Part shown: positions 45,966 through 54,855 of the stretch, one piece after another | Layout of the letters: each line of letters starts with the position of its first letter | Numbering within the stretch: the first letter of the stretch is position 1 | DNA from: Paenibacillus amylolyticus | GTDB taxonomy: Bacteria; Bacillota; Bacilli; Paenibacillales; Paenibacillaceae | Direction: 5' to 3' | Length of the DNA: 64,000 bases | Assembly (NCBI RefSeq): GCF_001570725.1 | Contig: NZ_BCNV01000003.1 | Coordinates: 1-64,000, forward strand | Notes under the pieces: model-generated | What the model saw: the letters and a program-made list of their open reading frames with translations, nothing else | Database searches by the model: none | What the model was told of the DNA's origin: nothing | Program-made: the position numbers and the translations under genes

Positions 45966-48900
45966 GTGATTTATTATACCGGTCGTGCCTTTTGGAAGAT
46001 CGCACTGGTCTTTGTGTTAGTGTTTACTGCATTATCGGCAGGGTGGGGAACAACGAAGTCAGCGCACGCGCAGGAGTGGTATGAAAAGTATGTAGGGGAG
46101 ATACAGCTATTTCCTTATGAATTTGTGCCGAGTGGTTGGGAGTTCGCGGCTGGACAAAAGATGAATATTCAGAACAATGTTGCTTTGTTTTCTTTGCTTG
46201 GTACGAATTATGGTGGCGATGGTCGATCCGACTTTGCGTTGCCGGATCTCACATCACTTCCTACACCTGACGGTATGGGGTATTACATAGCTACTAATGG
46301 GGTATTTCCCGCACGCGAAAATGGCGGGACTGCCATGGGGCATGCAGGTGAAGTGCGCATCTTCCCGTATACTTATTCGCCTGATGGCTGGCTCAAGCTG
46401 GATGGGAGTACATATGATGCGCAGAGTTATCCGCAGCTGTACTCCGTTATTAGTGATGTGTTTGGATCTCAGGATGGTCAAAAATTCACTTTACCCAGTA
46501 TCAGTGCACCGCTGCCAAACCAACCATTATACTTTGCTGTTGCGGCAAGACCGATGGGTGGTCAGAATGGAACGGATATCAGGAATCAAAATAGTGCAGT
46601 TTTACTAGGACAGACCATACCATTCCTTGTTCCGATGCAAACCAACTGGAGTGCTAGCGATGGAAGATTACTTAATTTGTGGAGTTACACAGCTCTGTTT
46701 TCACTCTTGGGAGAGAAGTTTGGTGGTAATGGGATCAATAATTTTGCTATACCGGATTTAAGAAATAATCCTTACAATTTTCAATACTATACTGTGGATG
46801 ATATAGGACTATACCCTTCTCGTGGTGATGGAGGCGGGGTACCGTCCGCAGTGGCAGGAACAAGTACGATTTATACCGTAGCCACTGGACAGTCGTTACG
46901 TATTTACAGTTCGGATTTGATGGGTAATGTGCCTGGTAGTGCGAATGCCAAGGGAGTTTCCTTGCGAACTCAACCGCAGCGTGGAACGGTTACACAAGAC
47001 AGTAACGGTTTTATTTATCAGGCTCCAAACGTCTATTTCGGTAATGATAGCTTCACAGTGAGGACATACAACGATAATGGATTTGCTACGGGCTATTCGA
47101 CAGTTCAAATCAAGGTAGAGCAACCTCTGCCACCTGTAGTAACCGGTGTTAGCGATGGGGGAATTTACAATCGTACGGTCAATCCCGTATTTACCTCTGG
47201 CACGGCGACCCTGAATGGTCATCCGTTTACGAGCGGAACAGCGGTTACTGCGGAAGGTAGCTATATGTTAGTTGCAATGAACAGATACGGTTCGACGCAG
47301 GTTCAATTTAGGATTGATCTTACACCGCCAACCGTAATTGGAGTAACGAATAGTGGGCGTTATACTGTGCCGCCGACGATTACGTTTAGTGATGGAACAG
47401 CTACGCTGAATGGTGCACCATTTGCGTACGGAGGTCAGGTTAATCAGGAAGGTAATTATACGCTGATCGTCACTGACTCGGCTAATAATAAGCAAACGAT
47501 CACATTCAGCTACTATGCACCACGTCAGCTTCTGTTCGATAGCAGCGGCGGAACGAGCGTAGCCACACAAAATCTCTATTATGGCGATCATGGCGATGAG
47601 CCAACCGCTCCGACACGGACTGGTTATACGTTTACCGGTTGGTATAGCGATGCGGCGCGCACGCAGCCATTCGATTTTACGAATACGGCAATTATGACGA
47701 ATACACAGCTGTATGCAGGCTGGAGTATCAATCAGTATTCCGTCAGCTTTAATAGCGGCGGAGGTACAGTTGTATCAGATGTGCCGGTTACGTACGGCTT
47801 CACGATTAGTGCACCAACGGCGCCAACACGTACAGGGTACAGATTTACTAGCTGGTATAGTGATGCGGCACAAACGCAGCTCTTCGATTTTGCGAATACA
47901 CCGATCACGACAAATACACAGCTGTATGCGGGCTGGAATATCAATCGGTACACCGTCAGCTTTGATAGTAACGGAGGTACAGCGGTAGCGAATCGTCAGA
48001 TCGACTACGGTACGCTCATGAGTGAGCCAACGGCTCCAACGCTAACGGGATATACATTTGGTGGTTGGTACACAGATGTGGCTCATACACAGCGCTTTGA
48101 ATTTGTAAGTATGCCAATAACGGTGGATACACAGCTCTATGCAAGCTGGACGCTCCAATCGTATACCGTCACGTTCGACGTATATCAGGGAGATCATGCT
48201 AATGTGCCTGATCAGACGATAGAGTACGGTACACTGATTACGCGACCTACAGATCCGGTACGTACGGGTTATACGTTTACCAATTGGTACGCAGATGCAG
48301 CACATACGCAGCCATTTGACTTCCAGACGATAATTACTGACTCGGTTACATTGTATGCAGGTTGGGGGACCAATCAATATACAGCCAGCTTTGATAGTAA
48401 TGGTGGTACTGTGGTGAGTGAGCAATTGCTCGACTATGGTAATCCGGTGCAGGAGCCACAGCAACCGAGCCGAACGGGGTATACCTTTGCCGGTTGGTAT
48501 AGTGATGCTAGCTTACAGCAACGTTTCGATTTTACGACATCGTCTATTCAGGATCATGTTCAGCTATATGCAGGCTGGGAACGCATTCTCTATACAGTTA
48601 GCTTTGATACGACCGGAGGCTCGGATATACCTGATATGAGTATCGGATATGGTGATCAGTTAACCTTAATAAATGAGCCAACTTCGGATACGGAAGGTCA
48701 AGTCTTTGCCGGCTGGTTTGCAGATTCACAGCTCACGGTTAAGTTTGATTTTAGTCAGCCGATTGAGTCGGATGTAACTTTGTATGCCAAATGGGCAGTT
48801 CAAGTACAGCAGATTACATTTGATACGGATGAAGGCACTACAATTGCTCCACAGACAGTTGCTTATGGCGACCTTCTGTCTCGTCCAACCGATCCAGAGC

Positions 48901-50330
48901 GCACAGGTTATGCGTTTGCTGGCTGGTTTACCGATTCGGGGCAGCCATTCGATTTTGCAGCAACTACAGTAGTGGCAGATATGACGTTGTATGCGAAATG
49001 GAATATAGCCGTGCGAACCGTCACCTTTAATACGGATGGTGGAACGACAATACAGGCTATTGAAGTAAATAACGGAGAGATGTTATCTCGTCCAAGCGAT
49101 CCGGTGCGAACTGGGTATACGTTTACGGGATGGTACTCGGATATCGCACGCAGTCAGCTGTTTGATTTTGCAATAGCAACCGTAAATGCGGATATGACGT
49201 TATATGCGGGGTGGACGCTACCATCACCAGGCGGTGGTAACTCCGGAAACAATGGAAACACAGGGAACAGTGGCGGTAGTGTAGATAGTGGAAGCAACGA
49301 AAGTGGAGGAGGTTCCAACTCCAATTCTAGTCCGATCTCAAGTGGTAGTCCTTCTAATGATAACAATGTTACGCAGGCAAGCGTGTCCATTCCTGCAGGG
49401 CAAGCTGGCGAGCTTCGGCTAGGCACAGGGGTGCTCCTTGAAGTTCCAGCTGGTGCTTCGGATCAGCCATTAGAAATTAAAGCCATTGTGGTAGACATAC
49501 CGGTTACTGGTTTAGCAAGTAATCAACGTGTTGTGAGTCAGGTGGTGGAGTTTACCAAAAATACGCAGGGTAATTTTAAGATTCCAGTGAAGTTAACGCT
49601 GACCTTTGACCCTACTTCACTTCGAAGCAATGAGAAACTTGCGGTCTTGTACCAGCAAGAGCCGAACACCCCATGGACAATGGTTGAAGACGGCAAAGTT
49701 GACGGCAATTCAATCCGCGTAGATGTGAATCACTTTACACGTTTTGCTGTGATGGCAGTTCCGGCAACAATAGCTGTTCCTGTAGCAGCCAATTTTAGCG
49801 ATATTGAAGGTCACTGGGCAGCTGACAGTATTCGTGAAGCGGCTGGGCTTGGTATTGTCAAAGGCTATGCTGATGGTACGTTCCATCCAGGAGCGCAAGT
49901 TACACGAGCAGAATTTACAGCCATGCTTGTTCGAATGCTGAAGCCGGTATCTGATCATGAAGATGTTATTTCAACAATGCCTGCTTTCGTGGATGCAGCC
50001 CAGATTGGGACGTGGGGGATCAAAGAGATCGCACAGGCAAGCGCGCTGGGGTGGATTCAAGGCAATGAGGATGGAACCTTGCGTCCAAACGCTCCAATCA
50101 CACGTGCGGAGATGGCAGTTATGGTCAGCCGTGCGCTGACACTGACTGATGTTGCGACCGAATCTTCCTTTACTGATACAGCCAGCATCCCTATATGGGC
50201 AAGTCAGCCAGCAGCTCACATGCAGCAGTCGGGTCTGATGAAAGGTCGTGCCAATGGAGCATTTGATTCTTCGGCGCTGACAACCCGTGCGGAAGCAACA
50301 GAGGTATTGATGAGAGCACGAGTAAAGTAA
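45966..50330 (+). CDS. giant surface protein: tail-collar domains, InlB B-repeats, SLH anchor
   Basis: The protein is 1454 aa. Order: signal peptide (1-35); three phage-tail-collar-like domains (about 42-95, 122-180, 210-270; pattern FxxGWxxxDGxx...FxLPDL); a cadherin/Big-like domain (about 300-385); two short GVTNSGxY-type repeats (about 390-515); eight InlB B-repeats of about 70 aa (520-1084; GYTFTGWYSDA...LYAGW); a Gly/Ser/Asn-rich linker; a ZU5-like beta domain (about 1138-1270); and three SLH repeats (1275-1454; FSDIEGHWA, YADGTFHPGAQVTRAEF). SLH domains tether it to wall polymers; the collar domains and repeats suggest adhesion. The GTG start follows AAGGGGAGA. A long structured leader precedes it. 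Confidence 0.9.
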   Translation: MIYYTGRAFWKIALVFVLVFTALSAGWGTTKSAHAQEWYEKYVGEIQLFPYEFVPSGWEFAAGQKMNIQNNVALFSLLGTNYGGDGRSDFALPDLTSLPTPDGMGYYIATNGVFPARENGGTAMGHAGEVRIFPYTYSPDGWLKLDGSTYDAQSYPQLYSVISDVFGSQDGQKFTLPSISAPLPNQPLYFAVAARPMGGQNGTDIRNQNSAVLLGQTIPFLVPMQTNWSASDGRLLNLWSYTALFSLLGEKFGGNGINNFAIPDLRNNPYNFQYYTVDDIGLYPSRGDGGGVPSAVAGTSTIYTVATGQSLRIYSSDLMGNVPGSANAKGVSLRTQPQRGTVTQDSNGFIYQAPNVYFGNDSFTVRTYNDNGFATGYSTVQIKVEQPLPPVVTGVSDGGIYNRTVNPVFTSGTATLNGHPFTSGTAVTAEGSYMLVAMNRYGSTQVQFRIDLTPPTVIGVTNSGRYTVPPTITFSDGTATLNGAPFAYGGQVNQEGNYTLIVTDSANNKQTITFSYYAPRQLLFDSSGGTSVATQNLYYGDHGDEPTAPTRTGYTFTGWYSDAARTQPFDFTNTAIMTNTQLYAGWSINQYSVSFNSGGGTVVSDVPVTYGFTISAPTAPTRTGYRFTSWYSDAAQTQLFDFANTPITTNTQLYAGWNINRYTVSFDSNGGTAVANRQIDYGTLMSEPTAPTLTGYTFGGWYTDVAHTQRFEFVSMPITVDTQLYASWTLQSYTVTFDVYQGDHANVPDQTIEYGTLITRPTDPVRTGYTFTNWYADAAHTQPFDFQTIITDSVTLYAGWGTNQYTASFDSNGGTVVSEQLLDYGNPVQEPQQPSRTGYTFAGWYSDASLQQRFDFTTSSIQDHVQLYAGWERILYTVSFDTTGGSDIPDMSIGYGDQLTLINEPTSDTEGQVFAGWFADSQLTVKFDFSQPIESDVTLYAKWAVQVQQITFDTDEGTTIAPQTVAYGDLLSRPTDPERTGYAFAGWFTDSGQPFDFAATTVVADMTLYAKWNIAVRTVTFNTDGGTTIQAIEVNNGEMLSRPSDPVRTGYTFTGWYSDIARSQLFDFAIATVNADMTLYAGWTLPSPGGGNSGNNGNTGNSGGSVDSGSNESGGGSNSNSSPISSGSPSNDNNVTQASVSIPAGQAGELRLGTGVLLEVPAGASDQPLEIKAIVVDIPVTGLASNQRVVSQVVEFTKNTQGNFKIPVKLTLTFDPTSLRSNEKLAVLYQQEPNTPWTMVEDGKVDGNSIRVDVNHFTRFAVMAVPATIAVPVAANFSDIEGHWAADSIREAAGLGIVKGYADGTFHPGAQVTRAEFTAMLVRMLKPVSDHEDVISTMPAFVDAAQIGTWGIKEIAQASALGWIQGNEDGTLRPNAPITRAEMAVMVSRALTLTDVATESSFTDTASIPIWASQPAAHMQQSGLMKGRANGAFDSSALTTRAEATEVLMRARVK

Positions 50331-50455
50331 TTGTGATGTAATGGTGGAAGCAACAGGCAATCACTCCAAACATGGAATCCACACGAGTGGAAACGGTGCA
50401 AGTTTTGATGATGTACTCCAACATAATTGAACCCGATCCGGGATTAGTCTCTCTT

Positions 50456-50493
50456 GCCGTTTTACGATGTCATATCGCAAAACGGCTTTTTTT
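50456..50493 (+). terminator. terminator after the surface protein
   Basis: GCCGTTTT pairs with AAAACGGC and is followed by TTTTTTTC. Confidence 0.88.
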
Positions 50494-50550
50494 CATTTTT
50501 CATCGTAGTTACTACTCGAGACGAGTATAGTTCATAGATTATTCAGACAT

Positions 50551-50587
50551 AAAAAGCCCTGCTCTCCGGGGGATGGAGAGCAGGGCT
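50551..50587 (-). terminator. doxX terminator
   Basis: AGCCCTGCTCTCC pairs with GGAGAGCAGGGCT. On the minus strand it is followed by TTTTT. It directly follows the doxX stop. Confidence 0.9.
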
Positions 50588-50614
50588 GAAAATTTGATGA
50601 ATGATTGCTATTGC

Positions 50615-51154
50615 TTAAGCTGTTTTTTGAGTCGGGCTAATCGTTGGTGTGTCTTTAGGATGATTCCCTTTGTTGCGAGTGATCAATCCGCGAAGGTAAG
50701 GCAGTACCCAGTGATCCAGACCGATTTTACCAGCATTTGCACCAGCAACAACCAGGAAGATTTGCATCAGAACCAGTTGAGCGTTCGTGCTTACTGTACC
50801 CGAGAAGAGGAACGCGAAGTTCATCACGAGAGCCATCAGTGCAGCCAGTGTTGTGAAGCATCCGAGTAAGAGTCCTACACCTACAAGGAATTCACCGAGC
50901 GGGATGATGAAGTCGAACAATCCTGCGTTTGGTACAGCGAATTTCTCAAGGAATGTTCCCCACCATGCTTGAACTGTAGGGTTTTCACCCGTTGCTTTGC
51001 CGACTGCCCCAGCGAGGAACCCGCCTGCTTGGAATCCGCCGGTCAATTTGCTCCATCCGTGAGTCATCCAATCGTAACCGATATACACCCGAAGTACTGT
51101 CAAAATCCACATTGCTACTTTGTTTTCTCTAAGCCATTGGTTGAAGCTGAACAT
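50615..51154 (-). CDS. DoxX-family membrane protein
   Basis: The protein is 179 aa with four membrane helices (about 14-35, 75-100, 105-125, 132-150) and DoxX features: LRVYIGYDWMTHGWSKL at the start and IPLGEFLVGVGLLLGCFTTLAAL. Such proteins are linked to redox stress or respiratory chains (the name comes from a thiosulfate:quinone oxidoreductase subunit), but the exact role here is unknown. The start is the ATG at 51154, eight bases after AAGGAG; an in-frame GTG at 51163 overlaps that site. The promoter has a CRP/Fnr-type palindrome centred at -41.5, predicting induction at low oxygen. Confidence 0.88.
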   Translation of the reverse strand: MFSFNQWLRENKVAMWILTVLRVYIGYDWMTHGWSKLTGGFQAGGFLAGAVGKATGENPTVQAWWGTFLEKFAVPNAGLFDFIIPLGEFLVGVGLLLGCFTTLAALMALVMNFAFLFSGTVSTNAQLVLMQIFLVVAGANAGKIGLDHWVLPYLRGLITRNKGNHPKDTPTISPTQKTA

Positions 51155-51225
51155 ATGAACCACTCCTTCATGGAATTTAGTGTGTGTTGTTTTTGTTTTT
51201 CTAAGTGATCACCTTTGATGTCTTT

Positions 51226-51231
51226 ATTGTA
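51226..51231 (-). promoter_or_regulatory. doxX -10 element
   Basis: TACAAT on the minus strand, with predicted start near 51219. There is no -35 hexamer at the right distance, as is normal for activator-dependent promoters. Confidence 0.5.
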
Positions 51232-51251
51232 TAGTTCAAAAGTCGTTTTGT

Positions 51252-51269
51252 TTGTGATTAAAATCACAA
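51252..51269 (-). promoter_or_regulatory. CRP/Fnr-family site upstream of doxX
   Basis: TTGTGATTAAAATCACAA is a perfect 8-2-8 palindrome containing TGTGA-N6-TCACA, the Fnr/CRP pattern in Bacillus. Its centre (51260.5) is 41.5 bases upstream of the predicted doxX start (51219), the usual class II activation position. The rest of the 337-bp divergent region shows no other clear site. Confidence 0.75.
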
Positions 51270-51491
51270 TCTAGTTCAAATTTTAAGTAAGGTTTGAGAA
51301 GTTCACATTTAGGACATATTTTTCTGACGATATGCTGTTTCAAATGTGAATTTCAGGCTGTATCAAGGCCTCCTGGGCGGAGACAAATCAGATGGTGTGT
51401 GATTAAATGGAAAGAAATACGTGAAATGGTTGCCTACATGAGACATATATCACAACTTAGAACCAGGCCATATCGTTCAGGAGGTCCTATA

Positions 51492-52565
51492 TTGAAGCTT
51501 TTTAAATGGAACAAAGCTGCATCAGCTGCATCCCTGTGTATTCTCGCATTGAGTCTAGTTGCCTGCCAAAACCAGGAGGTGGCCCAGATGCCACTTCAGC
51601 CAGAACCGACCCCAGCACCTGTGCAAGAAGAACAGAATGTGGAGGAGCCAAGCACGTCTCTTTACACAGCACCACTGACAGGTCTTCCTGTAGATGAAGC
51701 GATTACGCGTCGACCACTCGCCGTGATGATTAATAATGCTCCAGCAGCTCGGCCCCAATCGGGTCTGAGTTCAGCCGATATCATTTTGGAAGTCCTCGCA
51801 GAGGGAGGTATTACCCGTTTTATAGCCATCTTCCAGAGTGAAGGCGCTGCTGAGACGGTCGGACCCGTACGCAGCATACGTCCATACCTGATTGAGCTGG
51901 GCGAAAGTTATGATGGTGTACTTGTTCATGCCGGAGGTAGTCCGGAGGCTTATTCCATTTTGCAAAGGCAGCAGAAACAGCATATGGATGAAATATCGAA
52001 TGGCGGGCCTTATTTCTGGCGTTCCTCGGATCGTAAAGCTCCACATAATCTGTACACTTCAGCGGACAAGCTGAGAGAAGGGGCAGATATCAAGGGATAC
52101 AGTCATGACTTCAAATCTCCGGTATACATCTATAACGAAGACGGTGCGACATCAGCAGGAGAGACGGTGAAGCAATTTGATATCCATTATTTATTGGATA
52201 GTTACCGGGTGACGTATGATTATGATGAAGTTAGCGGACGATATATGAGAATGGTGAATGGCAAGGCAGATCAGGATCTGGATAACGGGAATCCGCTTGG
52301 TGCAGCGAATATCATTGTTGCAGGTGCAGATCACAAAGTGCTCGATAGTGTAGGCCGGTTGTCCGTTAATTTGGATCAGGGCGGGGAAGCCATGCTGTTT
52401 CAGAAGGGCAAGATGATTCGTGGACAATGGGTGAAGAAGCAGGGGGATATCATCCGTTTTATTCGGGACGGCAGTGAAGTGGCTCTTGTACCTGGCAAAA
52501 CTTTTATCAGCATTGTTCCAAATCAACCGGAATTTGCGAGTCATGTCAAGCTGGCTGTTCAATAA
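51492..52565 (+). CDS. DUF3048 lipoprotein, YerB-like
   Basis: The protein is 357 aa. The signal ends in a lipobox, LSLVACQNQ, with the lipid-bearing Cys near residue 24, followed by a Pro/Glu/Gln-rich linker. The DUF3048 body (about 60-340) shows LTGLPVDEAITRRPLAVMINNAPAARPQSGLS and VGPVRSIRPYLIEL, typical of the YerB family whose role is unknown. The start is TTG at 51492 with AGGAGGTCC upstream; the longer frame from 51294 has a non-family tail. It is anchored to the outside of the membrane. Confidence 0.88.
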   Translation: MKLFKWNKAASAASLCILALSLVACQNQEVAQMPLQPEPTPAPVQEEQNVEEPSTSLYTAPLTGLPVDEAITRRPLAVMINNAPAARPQSGLSSADIILEVLAEGGITRFIAIFQSEGAAETVGPVRSIRPYLIELGESYDGVLVHAGGSPEAYSILQRQQKQHMDEISNGGPYFWRSSDRKAPHNLYTSADKLREGADIKGYSHDFKSPVYIYNEDGATSAGETVKQFDIHYLLDSYRVTYDYDEVSGRYMRMVNGKADQDLDNGNPLGAANIIVAGADHKVLDSVGRLSVNLDQGGEAMLFQKGKMIRGQWVKKQGDIIRFIRDGSEVALVPGKTFISIVPNQPEFASHVKLAVQ

Positions 52566-52884
52566 AGTTGTATGCAATGAAAGAAAGCGATGAAACAAGT
52601 ATGCATTTTGTCGCCCTAAAGACATGATATTATACATTTGCGTGAAAAGCAGAACAGTGTCGAATCTGAATTCTCATGTCGAATTGTAAACGCAGTGTAA
52701 AATCTCGACTTGAATTTGCCATTATTCCAAATAATTAAGATTCATTTCAGATTAATGTGATAAGAATATAAAAAAGGATCACACCTTTTGTACAAACCAT
52801 GAAACAAATATGATAAGATATCAAAGGTTGTCATTTCATGTTTCATCGGTTATCGGCAATTTTTTCCGTAAAGGGGATAGGGCT

Positions 52885-53502
52885 ATGAAGCTTAAGAAGA
52901 AGAAGGATATATTTTTTGAGACACTGGAGAACATGGCAGATACGGTTGTTCAAGCGGCAGATTATTTCTCCCAGCATGTTTCCAACCTTCAGGATGTGAC
53001 TCTTTTTGCCAATGAAATGAAGAAGTACGAGTCCCAATGTGATGACTATGTTCACACAATCATTACGGAACTCAACAAAACGTTTATCACGCCGATCGAA
53101 CGCGATGATATTATGGAGCTGACAACAACACTTGATGACGTATTGGATGGACTTGAAGCAACGGCTTCCCGTTTCTATATGTACCAACTGACGGATCCTG
53201 ACGAATATATCGTGCAATTTGCTGAAATTTTGCGCCAATCGGCTTACGAAATTCAGAAGGCCATTCATTTGCTGTCTCAGAAAAAATTGCTGGCGATTCG
53301 CGAGTACACGATTCGATTGAACGATCTGGAAAATCAGGGTGATGAAGTATTGCGCATGTGTATCAAGAACCTTTTCGCTACCGTTCCTGATCCGATTGAA
53401 TTGATCAAACGTAAAGAAATTTACGAACGTCTTGAGACAACAACGGATGCTTGTGAACACGTAGCAAATGTGCTCGAATCCATCATCATGCGTAATTCTT
53501 AA
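52885..53502 (+). CDS. DUF47 (PhoU-like) Pit accessory protein
   Basis: The protein is 205 aa, all helical, of the DUF47 family related to PhoU: FFETLENMADTVVQAADYF, then ITPIERDDIMELTTTLDDVLDGLEA, near 65-100. Genes of this family precede Pit phosphate transporters in many Firmicutes and are thought to modulate them. ATG at 52885 with GGGGATAGGG before it is preferred over an in-frame ATG at 52810 without a ribosome site. Pit starts 14 bases after the stop. The 319-bp spacer before it (52566-52884) has only a weak promoter-like TTGTAC...TGATAA and no clear Pho box. Confidence 0.9.
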   Translation: MKLKKKKDIFFETLENMADTVVQAADYFSQHVSNLQDVTLFANEMKKYESQCDDYVHTIITELNKTFITPIERDDIMELTTTLDDVLDGLEATASRFYMYQLTDPDEYIVQFAEILRQSAYEIQKAIHLLSQKKLLAIREYTIRLNDLENQGDEVLRMCIKNLFATVPDPIELIKRKEIYERLETTTDACEHVANVLESIIMRNS

Positions 53503-53516
53503 GGAGCCAGAGAATA

Positions 53517-54506
53517 ATGGAAACAACGATTTGGGTATTAGGTATAGTCGTCTTCCTTGCACTGGCGTTTGACTTCATCAACGGTTTTCACGACACGGCC
53601 AATGCCATTGCCACTTCAGTATCGACACGGGCTCTGACGCCACGTCGCGCGATTCTTTTGGCAGCGGTAATGAACTTTGTCGGTGCGATGATGTTTACAG
53701 GCGTTGCGAAGACGATTGGGGGGAGTGTAACCGACCCCACCACGCTGGATAACGGGATCGAGGTCGTCATAGTCACCTTGATCGCTGCGATTATCTGGAA
53801 CCTGGTTACATGGTGGTTTGGTATTCCGTCTTCTTCATCACACGCACTGATCGGGGCCCTTGCAGGTGCCGTGCTCGTTGGCGCTGGTTCTGACAAAGTG
53901 AAGTGGAGCGGGTTCATTGATATTGTCGGAGGTTTGCTATTATCACCTCTAATCGCATTTGCCATCGGTTATGTGGTCATGACGATTCTCAAATACATTT
54001 TTGCCAAACGCAGTCCGCATAACGTGAATAAAGGTTTCCGTACAGTACAGATTTTCACGGCAGCACTGCAAGCTTTCACACATGGTACGAATGATGCACA
54101 GAAAGCGATGGGTATTATTACGTTTGCTTTGGTAGCAGCAGGTGTACAAGATCATCTGGAAGTGCCGCTGTGGGTTAAAATCTCAGCAGCAACCGCGATG
54201 GCTCTGGGTACATCCATTGGTGGTTGGAAAATCATCAAAACAATGGGTACCAAAATCTTTAAAATTGAACCGATTAACGGATTCGCCGCCGATCTGTCAG
54301 CTGCTTCCGTTATTTTCACAGCAACGTTGCTTCACCTTCCAGTTAGTACAACGCACGCGATCACATCAGCTATTCTGGGTGTGGGTTCCGCGAAACGTTT
54401 CTCTGCTGTAAAATGGGGACTTGCTGGACGTATCATTATTACGTGGTTCATTACGATTCCAATTACTGCTGGACTTGCAGGATTGCTGTACTGGATTATT
54501 TTCTAA
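53517..54506 (+). CDS. pit: low-affinity inorganic phosphate transporter, Pit family
   Basis: This phosphate permease has 329 aa and about ten membrane helices. The two family signatures are present: DFINGFHDTANAIATSVSTR near 22-41 and GTNDAQKAMGI near 187-197. AAGGAG precedes the ATG. It forms a two-gene unit with the DUF47 gene. It is expected to co-transport metal-phosphate with protons; coupling to Mg import is interesting because corA follows downstream as a separate gene. Confidence 0.93.
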   Translation: METTIWVLGIVVFLALAFDFINGFHDTANAIATSVSTRALTPRRAILLAAVMNFVGAMMFTGVAKTIGGSVTDPTTLDNGIEVVIVTLIAAIIWNLVTWWFGIPSSSSHALIGALAGAVLVGAGSDKVKWSGFIDIVGGLLLSPLIAFAIGYVVMTILKYIFAKRSPHNVNKGFRTVQIFTAALQAFTHGTNDAQKAMGIITFALVAAGVQDHLEVPLWVKISAATAMALGTSIGGWKIIKTMGTKIFKIEPINGFAADLSAASVIFTATLLHLPVSTTHAITSAILGVGSAKRFSAVKWGLAGRIIITWFITIPITAGLAGLLYWIIF

Positions 54507-54561
54507 AAAGAGAAGTTATCCCGAACAAATTCGGGGTTACCAGACAAACTGTTCATAACTG

Positions 54562-54776
54562 TGTGAATATCGGGATATGTGGACAATTATACAACCAAAA
54601 TCAAGAGACGCCTGTGCATGAACGTGTGGACAGGCTGGATATGTGGATAGCCATCCGTGGAATGATAAACCAAAAGAAGATATTCCTGTGGATACAGGGA
54701 ACTGTGGATAGGGAAATGAGAGAAGCCAACAGGGTTGGCTTTTTTTGTTGTCGAGTTTGAATGTGTTTGTGGATAT
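54562..54776 (+). repeat. cluster of seven DnaA-box-like 9-mers
   Basis: TGTGAATAT, TGTGGACAA, TGTGGACAG, TGTGGATAG, TGTGGATAC, TGTGGATAG and TGTGGATAT begin at 54562, 54578, 54625, 54642, 54687, 54703 and 54768. All point the same way and the TGTGNATA-type ones differ from the DnaA box complement (TGTGNATAA) by one base. The pit terminator lies among them. Confidence 0.5.
54724..54747 (+). terminator. pit terminator
   Basis: AGCCAAC-AGG-GTTGGCT is followed by seven T. Confidence 0.85.
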
Positions 54777-54855
54777 TTTGGCTACGTTGGAGACGTGCCT
54801 ATGGTTAAAGTTGTACAATGACGTAAAGATACAGGACAAGGACGTGGTCTAATTT

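Noticed and set aside
52566..52884. PhoP boxes before the DUF47-pit unit
   Set aside because: No pair of TTAACA-like direct repeats with 11-bp period was found; only a weak promoter-like sequence.
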